Source of the DNA: JBBRHQ01 sp963725315
GTDB taxonomy: Bacteria; Actinomycetota; Thermoleophilia; Solirubrobacterales; 70-9
Length of the DNA: 64,000 nucleotides
Reading direction: 5' to 3'
Assembly (NCBI GenBank): GCA_963725315.1
Contig: CAVRYA010000001.1
Location: 310,001 to 374,000, forward strand
The notes under the pieces: model-generated
Told to the model about the DNA's origin: nothing
Seen by the model: only the letters and a program-made list of their open reading frames with translations
Databases searched by the model: none
Made by a program: the position numbers and the translations under genes
Shown here: positions 1 to 8,718 of the stretch, in pieces
How positions within the stretch are numbered: position 1 is the stretch's first letter
Layout of the letters: each line of letters opens with the position of its first letter

Positions 1-177
1 GGGCAGGCGATAGCGGCGGACCGTGACCTGCCCCACCATCTCGACCGCCTTCTGGCCAGCCGAGCGCGGGGCGATCACGGTCACCTCGTGGCCGGCGGCT
101 GCCAGCGACTCCGCCTCGTTCCGCACCCGCACGTCCTGCGGGTAGGGATTGTTCTCGAGCAGCATCGCGACCTTCAT
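1..177 (-). CDS. Glycosyltransferase family 4, N-terminal part (cut by window edge)
   Basis: Only the first 59 codons lie in the window; the gene runs off the left edge. The peptide starts MKVAMLLENNPYPQDVRV and goes on to AAGHEVTVIAPR, the N-terminal Rossmann-like half of GT-B fold family 4 glycosyltransferases, which move a sugar from a nucleotide donor to a lipid-linked or polysaccharide acceptor at the cytoplasmic membrane. The donor domain is not visible, so the sugar is unknown. Its ATG overlaps the stop of the upstream epimerase (ATGA), placing it as the last visible gene of the exopolysaccharide operon. Confidence 0.8.
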   Translation of the reverse strand, partial: MKVAMLLENNPYPQDVRVRNEAESLAAAGHEVTVIAPRSAGQKAVEMVGQVTVRRYRLP

Positions 178-1136
178 GCCGCCACCGGCGCTTCCCTGCG
201 GTCCCGCAGCCAGCGCACCTCGTCGCGAAGGGCCGACTCGAAGTCGCGGCGCGGTTCGAATCCGAGCTCGCGGACCGCGAGCGACGGGTCGACGATCAGC
301 CGCGAGGCCGCTCGCGGGCTCGGCTCCCGCCGGAAGCGCGGCTCGAGGTCCATCGCCGCGGCGACCTCGCGCAGCACCTCCTCGGTGCTGCGCCCGACTC
401 CCGACCCGACGTTCGCGGTCGCCGGGGGCGAGGGCAGCAGGCAGGCGCTGAGGATCGCGGCGGCGACGTCGCTGACGTGGACGTAGTCCTTGACGTCAGT
501 GCCGTCGCCGTGAAGGACCGGGTCCCCGGAGCCCAGGTAGGCGTTGATGAAGGAGGGGATCGCCCGCGGACCGTTCTCGCCGGGGCCGTAGACGGTCGCC
601 AACCGCAGACTCACGACGGACCGCGGTGCGCCCCTGCTCGCGAGCAGCCGCTCCGCCTCGAGCTTCGCCTCCGCGTAGGGGGTCTGCGGGCGCGGAGGGG
701 TCCGCTCGCTCACCGGCTCGTCGTGCCATGCCCCGTAGACGTCGGCCGAGCTGGTGAAGACGAGCCGCACCCCCGCCCGGACGGCGATCTCCCCCACCCC
801 GATGGCACCGGCGGCGTTGACCGCGTGCTCGTGGCGGCGGGCGGCCCGCCGGTCGGGCGGGGGCTGATAGGCGAGCAGCGCGACCGCGTCGGCGTCGGCG
901 AAGTCCGGGTAGAGCGATTCGAGCCTTCTCCGCTCCCACCAGCGGCCCAGATCGTTGAGCTCGAGCCTCGAGTCGCCCTCGAGGCCGCGCAGCCGCCAGG
1001 GTGCCTTGGCGCAGAAGGCGCCAACCGTGGCGCCGGCCGCGAGCGCCTGGCGGACCAGGGCGCTGCCGATGAAGCCGTCGGCGCCGAGGACGACGATCCG
1101 GCGCCCAGGGGCGATGTCGATCCCGCGTTTCGCCAT
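174..1136 (-). CDS. NAD-dependent epimerase/dehydratase (extended SDR)
   Basis: A 320-residue extended short-chain dehydrogenase. The NAD-binding glycine motif GADGFIGS is at about residues 18-25, the catalytic serine region TSSADVYG near 128-135, and the YxxxK pair is Y154/K158 (YAEAK). The family epimerises or dehydrates nucleotide sugars in the cytoplasm. The substrate cannot be fixed from sequence; the neighbours suggest a UDP- or dTDP-sugar for exopolysaccharide. It starts 2 bases after the stop of the upstream epimerase and overlaps the glycosyltransferase by 4 bases, so it is translated within one operon. Confidence 0.87.
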   Translation of the reverse strand: MAKRGIDIAPGRRIVVLGADGFIGSALVRQALAAGATVGAFCAKAPWRLRGLEGDSRLELNDLGRWWERRRLESLYPDFADADAVALLAYQPPPDRRAARRHEHAVNAAGAIGVGEIAVRAGVRLVFTSSADVYGAWHDEPVSERTPPRPQTPYAEAKLEAERLLASRGAPRSVVSLRLATVYGPGENGPRAIPSFINAYLGSGDPVLHGDGTDVKDYVHVSDVAAAILSACLLPSPPATANVGSGVGRSTEEVLREVAAAMDLEPRFRREPSPRAASRLIVDPSLAVRELGFEPRRDFESALRDEVRWLRDRREAPVAA

Positions 1137-1138
1137 CG

Positions 1139-2131
1139 CTACCAGTTGCGCACCGGCTGCGGCTCGGGGGCCGCGCCGATCTCGGCCTGGCGGGAGGCCC
1201 AGGCGACGTAGCGCTCGAGGCCCTCGCGGATCGGGACCTCGGCGCGGAAGCCGAGCTCCTCGTAGGCCTTGGCCGTGTCCGCGCGGTGGTGCAGCACGTC
1301 CCCCGGCCGGCCGTCCACGTACTCCGGTTGGAGGTGCTCGGCCTCCATGATCTCCAGCAGCAGCTCGCAGACGCGGGCGATGCTGACCCCCTACCCGTGG
1401 GCGATGTTGACCGCGTCGCCGACCAGCTCGTCGCGGGCCGCCGCCGCGACGATTCCCGCCGCGGTCTCCTCGACCCAGGTGAAGTCGCGGGTCTGGGTCC
1501 CGTCGCCGAAGATCACCGGCCTCTCGCCGGCGCTGATCCGGGAGACGAACTTCGGGATCACCTCGGCGCTGGTGCCCTCGGCGTGCTCCCGCGGCCCGTA
1601 GGAGTTGAACGGGCGAATCACGATCGCCGGCAGGCCGTAGGTGCGCATGCAGGCCTGCGCGTTCAGCTCCCCCGCGGCCTTGCTCGCCCCGTAGACGGTG
1701 GTCGGCTCCAGCGGGTGCGACTCGCTCATCAGCCCGCCGACGGCCGATCCGTAGGCCTCGGAGGAGGAGACGTAGGCGAAGCGCTTCACCCCTCCCCGGA
1801 CCGCAGCCAGGGCCGCGACCAGCGTTCCGGTCGCGTTCACGTCGTGGGTCCTCTCGGGATCGGCGAGCGAGGCGCGCAGGTTGTCGCAGGCCATGTGGAT
1901 GACGATGTCGGCGCCCGAGAGGCAGCGCTGCATGAGGGACTTGTCGAGGATGTCGCCGACCTCGAGCTCCGCCCCCGCCGCCAGGGCGGTCGAGAGGTTC
2001 TCGCGAGTGCCGACGCTGAGGTCGTCGATCGCCAGCACGCTGGCGCCGGCCCCGACCAGCCTGTCCACCACATGGCTGCCGATGAACCCGGCGCCGCCGG
2101 TCACGACGAATCGCTTCCCGGGAATCCTCAT
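1139..2131 (-). pseudogene. UDP-glucose 4-epimerase-like SDR with in-frame amber stop
   Basis: Two collinear pieces in one frame make an NAD-sugar epimerase of about 330 residues. The N-terminal 246 residues carry GGAGFIGS and the YGASK form of YxxxK; the piece ends NIAHG at a TAG (1391-1393). The same frame then continues GVSIARVCELLLEIMEAEHL through the usual C-terminal substrate domain to 1139. A CAG (Gln) codon at the stop would restore the family pattern, so a single C-to-T change is enough to explain it. Either the gene is freshly inactivated, or this is a base-call error; readthrough is unlikely but untested. The start overlaps the upstream gene region tightly, as expected for the operon. 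Confidence 0.8.
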
Positions 2132-2147
2132 CTAGGAGCCTCCTGCC

Positions 2148-3663
2148 TCAATTCGCGCCCCTGCGCCCGGCGATCGCCGGAAGCGTCCTGACCAGGAGCC
2201 GGACGTCCTGCCACAGCGACCAGTTCGTGACGTAGAGGTAGTCGAGGCCGATCATCTCCTCGAAGGGGATGCTGGTCCGGCCGAGGACCTGCCAGAGACC
2301 CGTGATCCCCGGGGTCAGGTCGAGCCGGCGGCGCCCCCAGCCGTCGATCTGCTCGTCCACCGCAGGAGGCATCGGCCGCGGCCCGACCAGGCTCATGTCG
2401 CCCTTGATCACGTTGACCAGCTGCGGCAGCTCGTCGATGCTGGTCGCGCGCAGCAGGCGGCCAACCTCGGTCACCCGCGGGTCGCGCTCGAGCAGGAGCC
2501 AGGCCGGGTGAGCGCTCTCGGCCCGCAGCGCCGCCTCGCGCTCCTCGGCGTCGACGACCATCGTCCTGAACTTGTAGAGGCGGAAGCGACGCTCGCCGCG
2601 GCCGATCCGCTCCTGCGTGAAGAAGACGGGGCCCCGGGAGGTGAGCCTGATCGCCAGCGCCGAGAGCAGCATCACCGGCAGGGCCAGCAGCAGCGCCGCC
2701 GAGGCCAGGAAGACGTCCAGCCCGCGCTTGACCAGCCGCGAGGAGCGGGTCAGCATCGGCGGGTTGATCCCCGAGCAGGGTCACTCCCTCGAGGTCGTCG
2801 ACCTCGACCGAGGAGCCGAGGATCTCGACCAGGTTCGGGACGAGGCTGATCTTGATCTCGAGATCCGAGCAGCGGCGGGCGATCTCGAGGAGCACGTCGT
2901 CCTCGAGGTCCTGGAGCAGGATCACCCTGTCGACGCCCTCCGAGCGGCAGGCCCTCTCGAGTCCGGATTCCGGGTCCCCCATGCGGGGGATCCCGTCGAT
3001 CGAGCCGACCTCGAGGTCCGCATAGCTGCTGGCGATCCTGTGCAGCGCCTCGTGATCGAAATCGGCCTGGCCGTCCGTCTGGTCGGAGTCGAGGTAGCCG
3101 ATCGGGTCCAGCCCGTACTCGGGGTGCAACCTCATCTTCCTGACCAGCAGGCGCGCCGCCGGTCCGCTGCCGACCAACAGCGCGCGCTCGCTTGGGCTCC
3201 ATCGAGTGATCACGCCCCGCGCCGACGCCCGGGCGAAGAGGATCCCGATCATCGCGGCGAGAAGGAACGTGACTGCCTGAGCGAGCTGGATGCGATCCGG
3301 CCAGGCAAGCTTGGAGTAGGCCCAGAGCGCCAGGGCCCCGACGAGGAGCGCATGAAAGAGCCACGGCACGTCGTCGACGGTCGAGTGGCTGACTCGCTTC
3401 GAGTCCCGGTCGTACAGCCGGTAGAGCTTGAACAGGGCGATCCAGAACGGCAGCGCCAGAAGGCTCAGCGCGAAGTCGGCGCCGGCGTGCGGCGATGGGG
3501 TGACGAGCAGCAGGGCGATCGCCATCGCGGCGGTGATCGCCAGGGCGTCGGAGGTCGCGAGGGCGCGCCTGGTGATGTAGTCCCGCGATCGCGGGACCGA
3601 CGCCGAGGGCGGGGAATCGGCCCTGGCGACGGCGCGGATCGCGGCCTGATCGACGGCGCTCAC
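2148..3663 (-). pseudogene. Polyprenyl-phosphate sugar (glycosyl-1-phosphate) transferase, frameshifted
   Basis: The family attaches the first sugar-1-phosphate to undecaprenyl phosphate and so starts exopolysaccharide repeat-unit synthesis at the membrane. The upstream frame (GTG start, overlapping the previous stop as GTGA) shows four hydrophobic segments in its first 150 residues, then a Rossmann-like region (RALLVGSGPAARLL). The catalytic half lies in another frame from about 2756: a fifth membrane segment, KFRTM, SIDELPQL, GDMSLVGPRP and PGITGLWQV. The frames meet at a run of four C (2769-2772) after GVTLLG; three C would join them as GVTLLGINPPML and give about 504 residues, the normal family length. 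Sequencing error or recent mutation are both possible. Confidence 0.85.
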
Positions 3664-5249
3664 GTGACCACCAGGACCCGTCGGCGGCTCTCGTCCCCGG
3701 GCCTGCGCAACCCGTTCGACGGCCTTCCCTGATCGGCGATCGTGGCAATCGCCGCCTTGAGGCCGGCGCGGTCGCTCGCCTTGACCATCTGCCCGCGAAC
3801 GCCGGCATCGAGGGCGTCCCGGATGTCGGGCGATTCGAGCGAGTTGGACCAGAGCAGGACCGGAACCTGCGGGCAGACCTCGGAGAGGCCCGCGAGGATC
3901 TCGCCGGCGTCGATCTCCTCCGAGTCGCAGGCGACGAGGACGAGGCTGAGGTGGTCGCTCTCGACATCCGCGGCCACCAGCGCGGCCGAGGCATGCTCGG
4001 CCTCGACGATCCGCTGGTGGGGAAGGGTCTCTTCGAGGAGCGCCCTGATCTCGCCGTCCGGGGGGTCGGTGGCGCCGATCAGGAGCACTGCCTGCATGCG
4101 GCGCTCATCCGCGTCGTCGGGGCCTGAGGCCGATGAGTGCTCCACGGTGAGCGGCTGACCGAGCTCACGGCGTGCGCGGTCGGTTGCGGCCAGCGCCCGG
4201 CCGAACACGCGACGCCGCTCGATCAGTACCTCGGCTCCACCCTCCCGGAGCGAGCGGTCGGCCGCCTCGGTGAGGGAGACGACGTCGCGGGCGAGCGAGG
4301 TCTCGTCCACCAGGCGGTCGCCGGTGCGGATCGCCTCGGCGAAGGCGCCCAGCTCGGCCCCCAGGGGCTCGTAGGTGTCGAGCTTCGGCGCGAGGACGTC
4401 GCCGGTGCGATAGGAGAGGTGGTACTCGCCGAAGGTCTCCGGGTCGCGATAGACGACGCCCTGGTCGTAGAGCTTGATCGGCTCCGGGCTGCCGTCGTCG
4501 TAGACGGCCATCTTCTCGCTGCCGACGATGACCGTCCTGCGCAGCTTGCTCGGAGAGAGCCAGCTCAGCTCGATGTTGGCGACGATTCCGGAGCTGAACT
4601 CCAACGCGACGAAGGCGACGTCGGGAATCCCGTCGACGATCGAGGCTCGGCCGACGGTCCGGACGGTCCTCGGAAGCTCGCCGAGCCAGTAGAGAAGGAT
4701 CGAGAAGTCATGCGGGCCGAGATCCCAGACGACGCTGACGTCACGCTGGTGCAGCCCCAGGTTGACCCGGCTCGAGGAGACGAAGTAGATATCCCCCAGC
4801 TCACCCCGGGCGAGAAGCTCCTTGGCGGCCCGGACGGGGGGGCTGTAGATGAACGTGTGACCGGGCATCAGGACGCAGCCCGCCTCGTCGGCGAGGGCGA
4901 TCAGCTCGTCGGCCATCTGGGTCGACGGTGCGAGCGGCTTCTCGACGAAGGTGTGCTTGCCCGCCTCGAGGCTCTGGCGGGCCAGCTCGACATGGGTGCC
5001 GACGGGGGTGGCGATCAGGACCGCGTCCACCTCGGGGTCCTCCAGCACCTCGGCGTACTCGGTGGTGAAGGAGACGTTGGGGTAGCGGCACCCGAAGCGC
5101 TCGAGCCGGTCGAGGTCCTGGTCGCAGCCCCACTTCACCTGCACGCCGCCCATCTCGATCAGGACCCGCAGGAGGTTCGGCCCCCAGTAGCCGAGGCCGA
5201 TCACCGCCATCACCAGTTCCCCCGCCGGGGGTCGACCGTTTTCGCTCAC
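3660..5249 (-). CDS. Gfo/Idh/MocA oxidoreductase fused to a receiver-like domain
   Basis: A 529-residue two-part protein, first gene of the exopolysaccharide operon. Residues 13-350 are a Gfo/Idh/MocA NAD(P)-dependent sugar oxidoreductase: GLGYWGPN nucleotide-binding loop, VEKPLAP with the catalytic-type Lys104, and GPHD (179-182). Family members oxidise or reduce nucleotide or free sugars. Residues 387-505 look like a response-regulator receiver fold: an alternating beta/alpha pattern with D442 after strand 3 (LVLVACD), S468 after strand 4 and K490 after strand 5 (GQMVKAS), but only one acidic residue after strand 1. A charged linker (about 365-385) joins them. The usual family length is 330-400, so the extra domain is unusual. 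Start chosen at the first ATG after a 240-base upstream gap. Confidence 0.85.
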   Translation of the reverse strand: MSENGRPPAGELVMAVIGLGYWGPNLLRVLIEMGGVQVKWGCDQDLDRLERFGCRYPNVSFTTEYAEVLEDPEVDAVLIATPVGTHVELARQSLEAGKHTFVEKPLAPSTQMADELIALADEAGCVLMPGHTFIYSPPVRAAKELLARGELGDIYFVSSSRVNLGLHQRDVSVVWDLGPHDFSILLYWLGELPRTVRTVGRASIVDGIPDVAFVALEFSSGIVANIELSWLSPSKLRRTVIVGSEKMAVYDDGSPEPIKLYDQGVVYRDPETFGEYHLSYRTGDVLAPKLDTYEPLGAELGAFAEAIRTGDRLVDETSLARDVVSLTEAADRSLREGGAEVLIERRRVFGRALAATDRARRELGQPLTVEHSSASGPDDADERRMQAVLLIGATDPPDGEIRALLEETLPHQRIVEAEHASAALVAADVESDHLSLVLVACDSEEIDAGEILAGLSEVCPQVPVLLWSNSLESPDIRDALDAGVRGQMVKASDRAGLKAAIATIADQGRPSNGLRRPGDESRRRVLVVT

Positions 5250-5488
5250 GGACTGGCGGCCCCGCCGCTCCGGGGCCAGATGCCAGGCCTGCCGCTACCA
5301 AAAAACGACCGAAAATCCTCCGAAATTCGCCCCTTCATGGCCCCAGCTATACCATTAGTGGGTAAGCGCCTAGAACAGACGTCTAGGGCGCGGATGGACG
5401 GTTCGCTGGGCCGGGGCGCGCCGAGGATCGACCCGGCAACGAGGCGGAAGAGGCTCACGCGGGGCGAGTCTCGAAATGCAACTACCCT
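5250..5488. promoter_or_regulatory. Divergent intergenic region upstream of the exopolysaccharide operon
   Basis: A 239-base gap, less GC-rich than its surroundings, between the minus-strand operon and a plus-strand small gene. On the minus strand a TATAGC box (5346-5351) is a candidate -10. Just upstream of it is a perfect inverted repeat, CCTAGA-7-TCTAGG (5369-5387), covering where a -35 would lie, so it is a candidate operator. A run of six A (5299-5304) is a T-run in the putative leader. No convincing gene is seen. Confidence 0.35.
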
Positions 5489-5494
5489 TTGGCC

Positions 5495-5743
5495 ATGGGC
5501 GCGCTGGCCATGTTGTCGTCAAATGAGGTTCACGACCCGGCACTCCAGATCACGTTCGGGGTCGTTGCCGTCATCATCATCATCGTTGTGCTGGCGCTGG
5601 TCATCCGACGCCAACGGGAGCGCCGGGAGCTGAGGCGGGAGGGTCGCCATCCGGAAGGGCCCTGGTGGAAAGGTCCACACGCCTCGACGCAGGATGATCC
5701 CGTCATCTACCGACATGGCGACCAATCTGGGGGAGGAGCCTAG
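5495..5743 (+). CDS. Small single-pass membrane protein, unknown function
   Basis: An 82-residue protein with one strongly hydrophobic stretch (TFGVVAVIIIIVVLALVI, about residues 20-37) followed by a basic, Arg-rich segment (RRQRERRELRREG). That charge pattern predicts an N-out, C-in anchor with a short cytoplasmic tail. I recognise no family. An in-frame TTG at 5489 is an alternative start; the ATG at 5495 was preferred. It is transcribed away from the exopolysaccharide operon and lies just outside the first att-like repeat fragment, so it may be the last backbone gene before the accessory region. Confidence 0.5.
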   Translation: MGALAMLSSNEVHDPALQITFGVVAVIIIIVVLALVIRRQRERRELRREGRHPEGPWWKGPHASTQDDPVIYRHGDQSGGGA

Positions 5744-5793
5744 ATCCGCAGGGGCGGGAGCTCCACGGCCAGCCTTGACTCAGGAGGCGGGGC

Positions 5794-5828
5794 TCAGAAC
5801 CCCAGCGCGAACTTCGCGTCCTCGGACA
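5794..5828 (-). repeat. Partial copy of DUF59-gene 3' end (att-like core, left-most)
   Basis: On the minus strand these 35 bases read SEDAKFALGF then TGA, the last ten codons of the complete DUF59 gene at 14994-15311, with different synonymous codons (GCG, CTG, GGG). Over this stretch it is base-for-base identical to the copy at 7282; homology stops after GGACA. It is in the same orientation as the other copies. Likely the outermost attachment-site remnant of the accessory region. Confidence 0.75.
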
Positions 5829-5850
5829 GCGGTCATCAAGCCCGCAGCCC

Positions 5851-6129
5851 TCAGGACCAGACTCGCGAAAGGAATGCAATGCCCATTGTCCCGGCGAGCA
5901 AAAGGGCGAGCCAGGAGAGCTGAACTCGAACCCTCCGGGATACGGCCGCGGCAACGATCAGCGCCATCAGCGCGACAGTCGCTATCGACCAGGGGATCGC
6001 AAACCCGAGCGTGTCGGCGGGAGTATCGCCGTACTCAGAGACGTACCCGTTGAACGCCCAGAAGATGAAGCCTGCATAGGCGGCCCAGAGAGCAAAGCAG
6101 AGGGCAAAGGCAATCCGAAGCCAGGCCAT
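5851..6129 (-). CDS. Small membrane protein, unknown function
   Basis: A 92-residue protein with three hydrophobic segments: about residues 4-26, 44-65 (PWSIATVALMALIVAAAV) and 72-88 (SWLALLLAGTMGIAFL). Between the first two is a short polar loop (NGYVSEYGDTPADT), probably outside the membrane. A basic patch SRRVRV precedes the third. No family is recognised. It sits alone between the left-most att-like fragment and the quinone oxidoreductase, inside the first putative island segment. Composition and membrane-segment spacing make it likely real. Confidence 0.55.
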   Translation of the reverse strand: MAWLRIAFALCFALWAAYAGFIFWAFNGYVSEYGDTPADTLGFAIPWSIATVALMALIVAAAVSRRVRVQLSWLALLLAGTMGIAFLSRVWS

Positions 6130-6219
6130 ACACGCCAGATCGGCTCCGCACCGGTTTCACTGAAATGACGGGCGCAGGGCCGGCGCGGCTCCGTTGCGCG
6201 TTAAGACCTTCAGGTGATG

Positions 6220-7188
6220 CTACGGCTGCAGACACACGCGACCGAAGGCCTTGCGGCTCTCGATGTATGCGTGCGCATCCGCGGCTTCCGCAAGCGGGAA
6301 CGTCCGGTCGATCTCGACTCGCACTTCGCCGTTTGCGACCCGCTCGATGAGGTCGGCGATCATCGCGTGGACGCGGGGGTACTCGGTCATCAGCGCCCCG
6401 CCCAGGAAGACACCGCGCAGGGTGTTGTTCTGCGCCCAAAGCTCCCGCGCCTCCATGGCGGAGCCGCCGCGGCCCGCCACCCCCACGCTGACGAGGGTCC
6501 CGCGGTAGGCGAGTGCGCCAACGCCGTCGGCCAGGGTCTGGCCGCCCACGGAGTCGAGGATCAGGTCGACGCCGCGGCCATCCGTCAGTTCGCGGGCACG
6601 CTCGACGAAGTTTGTGGTCGCGTAGTTGATCCCGTGGTCGAGCCCGAACTCCCGAAGGCGCTCGAGTTTCTCGTCGCTTGACGCCGTCGAGATCACGGTC
6701 GCGCCTGCTTGCTTGGCCAGCTGGATCGCGGCCATCCCGACACCGCCCGCACCGGCGTGAATCAGGACCGTCTGTCCCGCCTGGAGGTTGCCCGCGGTGA
6801 ACAGGCACTCCTGGGCGGTCCCGACCGCGACCGGGACACAGGCGGCTGGCGCCGGGTCCAGGCCCACGGGAATAGGCCAGGTGGAGATCGCGGGAACGGC
6901 CCGTTTGGCGGCGTGCGAACCAGCCATGTTCAACGTCACGACTCGGTCACCGGCGGCTCGGTCCTCCACGCCGGCGCCGACCTCGACGACGGTGCCCGCG
7001 GCGAGGTAGCCCACGACGTGCGGGACGGAGGGAGGCGGGGAGCCGGCGCGCGCAAGCAGGTCCCCGCCCTCGACGCTGATCGCCTCGACATCGATCACAA
7101 CGCAGCCATCCGGGCATTCGGGATCAGGCACGTCCTCGTATCGCAGGACGCCCGGGCCGCCGTTCTCGTAGATCACCGCCGCCTTCAT
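6220..7188 (-). CDS. Quinone oxidoreductase / zinc-less alcohol dehydrogenase (MDR family)
   Basis: A 322-residue medium-chain dehydrogenase/reductase. It begins MKAAVIYENGGPGVLRYEDV, the standard start of NADPH:quinone reductases, and has the nucleotide-binding segment GAGGVGMAAIQLAKQAGATV and the family stretch GVDLILDSVGG. The structural-zinc cysteines of true alcohol dehydrogenases are absent, which fits the quinone reductase branch (NADPH-dependent reduction of quinones or enones in the cytoplasm). A longer frame reaches 7272, but the ATG at 7188 matches the family start. It lies between two att-like copies and is probably island cargo; a broken relative lies at 12165. Confidence 0.85.
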   Translation of the reverse strand: MKAAVIYENGGPGVLRYEDVPDPECPDGCVVIDVEAISVEGGDLLARAGSPPPSVPHVVGYLAAGTVVEVGAGVEDRAAGDRVVTLNMAGSHAAKRAVPAISTWPIPVGLDPAPAACVPVAVGTAQECLFTAGNLQAGQTVLIHAGAGGVGMAAIQLAKQAGATVISTASSDEKLERLREFGLDHGINYATTNFVERARELTDGRGVDLILDSVGGQTLADGVGALAYRGTLVSVGVAGRGGSAMEARELWAQNNTLRGVFLGGALMTEYPRVHAMIADLIERVANGEVRVEIDRTFPLAEAADAHAYIESRKAFGRVCLQP

Positions 7189-7281
7189 GGGTTGAGGCGA
7201 CTCTATCGCCGACGCTGAGCGGCGCCGTCGCGATTCATCTCGCTCAGAAGCGAAGGGTCGGAGACGGCTCAACCAAGTTGC

Positions 7282-7527
7282 TCAGAACCCCAGCGCGAAC
7301 TTCGCGTCCTCGGACATCATCTCCCAGATGAGAGTCGACCTAGGCCCGATTTCGGCTTGACTGAAGCCAAATCAGTCCGAGGAGTTCGGCCCGGATCGCT
7401 GGAGTTCGGGGACATATTTCGGGACACGCTCGCTCGGACTTTCTACGCTGAAGCGACGACCGGTCGAGGATCGCCCGTGACCAATGGGCGACAGGAACGC
7501 GCTACCGCTCTCACGCGATTGCGAGCG
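7282..7527 (-). repeat. 246-base direct repeat, copy 1 (starts with DUF59 3'-end core)
   Basis: Bases 7282-7324 encode EMMSEDAKFALGF and TGA on the minus strand, the same C-terminal peptide as the complete DUF59 gene but with other codons. Homology to the second copy (11142-11387) then continues about 200 bases past the core with few differences. This part holds a hairpin GGCTT-GACTG-AAGCC and the string GGGGACATATTTCGGGACA. No reading frame is convincing. It separates the first putative island segment from the integrase-bearing one. Confidence 0.85.
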
Positions 7528-7580
7528 CGAGTCGTCAGACCGCCCGGTCTGGCGTGGCGCTGATGACTCGGACGGCGGTG

Positions 7581-8149
7581 TCAGTCCGACTCATCGCGGG
7601 CGTGCCCGTAGCGCTCGTAGATCACGCGCGAGCCGAACGTCCTGGTCTCGATCAGGTCCAGCGGGACGTCTTCGGCGACCGGCGGCAGGAACGGCGTGCC
7701 GTCACCGACGACGACCGGATTGCGGAACATGCGCAGCTCGTCGACGAGGCCGAGCTCGATCGCCGCCGCGGCCAGGCCGGCGCCGCCGATCGAGACGTCC
7801 TTGTCAGTCGCGTCGAGCGCTGCAGCAACCTCCTCGGCCACCGACGCCTCGGCGAGCCGGGCGTTGCCCTGGACGCTGTCGAGCGTGCGGCTGAAGACGA
7901 CCTTCGGGATCGCGCCCCAGACCTCGGCGAACGCGGCCGCCACTTCTGCTGGAACTGGCGCTCGAGGATCCCCGAGCTCGTTGTCCCGCATCGACGGATC
8001 CGTCTCCCACACCAGCATCGTCTCGTAGAGCCTGCGGCCCAACAGATAGGCACCGAGCTCGCGTACCTGCTCGAGGTGGAAACGAAACAGCTCGTCGCTG
8101 GGGGGGTCCACTCGAACCCGCCCTTGCGGTCGGCGATATAGCCGTCCAC
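7581..8149 (-). pseudogene. Dihydrofolate-reductase-like (RibD C-terminal) protein, broken
   Basis: The C-terminal 150 residues match the DHFR/RibD_C superfamily of small NADPH-dependent reductases: LGAYLLGRRLYETM, PKVVFSRTL, IGGAGLAAAAIELGLVDELR and NPVVVGDGTPFL. The N-terminal signature DGYIADRKGGFEWTPP is present but in another frame. The frames meet at seven G (8100-8106); eight would join them as TPPSDELFRFHLEQ. The usual start of the family, before SLDGY, is missing because recombinase sequence begins at about 8149. So it is both frameshifted and truncated, and unlikely to be active. In actinobacteria, members of this family are usually uncharacterised reductases. Confidence 0.75.
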
Positions 8150-8558
8150 CGAAGGGCGGAAAGCGTCGCGAGGTGGGCATGGACGATTGGGGATGGCAGC
8201 AGCTTTCTCCATGGCTGGAGTTCCGAGTGAAGTTGCCAATCGGCCCGCTGTTCTGCGTGATCAACGGACCCACCGCCGGTCGTCCGTGGTCGGCGCCCGC
8301 CGCCCGAACCCAATTCCGCCGCCTTGCCCAACAAGCGGCTGTCCGTCGACGATTTGCTCCGCATCAGCTTCGCCACGCGCATGCGGTGGAGATGGCGCGC
8401 GAAGGTGTTCTCTCAACGTGATCCAACGCCAGCTCGGGCACGCTGACCTTGGGATCACCTCTGTCTACCTACAGGGCATCGACAGCGGGGAGATCGTCGA
8501 TGTTGTGGACGCTCGTCGAGCTCCTGTCATACCGGCAGCAATCGCGCTCGGGTTGTGA
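8149..8558 (+). pseudogene. Tyrosine recombinase (phage-type integrase), C-terminal remnant
   Basis: The frame reads KGGKRREVGMDDWGWQQL, then RRFAPHQLRHAHAVEMAREGV with the H-x-x-R box, then, one frame over, RQLGHADLGITSVYLQGID with the second His and the nucleophilic Tyr. A missing base near 8410 separates the two parts (GV-LNVIQRQLGH). The N-terminal domain and first catalytic Arg are absent: the frame runs into DHFR-like sequence at about 8149. So this is the truncated, frameshifted catalytic end of a site-specific integrase. It fits the att-like copies either side (7282 and 11142) as the fossil of the enzyme that moved this segment. Confidence 0.82.
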
Positions 8559-8628
8559 AACGGATCGCACGGGGCCCCCGTCGCTTCGCACGGAAAGCAT
8601 CAACGCTCTGACTCGCCGGGTGTCGCGA

Positions 8629-8665
8629 TTGACGACCTAGTCGTCGCGGAATAGGGTCGCCCTAT
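8629..8665 (+). promoter_or_regulatory. Promoter with overlapping inverted repeat
   Basis: TTGACG (8629-8634), a 17-base spacer and TAGGGT (8652-8657) form a plausible sigma-70-type promoter. A perfect inverted repeat ATAGGG-TCG-CCCTAT (8651-8665) covers the -10 and the likely start site, where a repressor would act. It lies 54 bases before the start of the small gene at 8719. No regulator gene is adjacent. Confidence 0.45.
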
Positions 8666-8718
8666 ACGAGCGCGAGCACAGTGACGCGCACCGGGTGGCG
8701 GACGAAAGGACGAGTTTG

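Noticed and set aside
1391..1393. TAG considered as a programmed readthrough or pyrrolysine codon
   Set aside because: No support in the window such as pyl genes or a readthrough context; a one-base change to CAG is simpler.
5246..5458. 70-codon minus-strand frame upstream of the exopolysaccharide operon
   Set aside because: No family, no ribosome binding site and it overlaps the probable promoter and inverted repeat.
7357..7563. 68-codon plus-strand frame inside repeat copy 1
   Set aside because: Copy 2 shows frame-breaking indels in the same stretch, so it is not conserved as protein.
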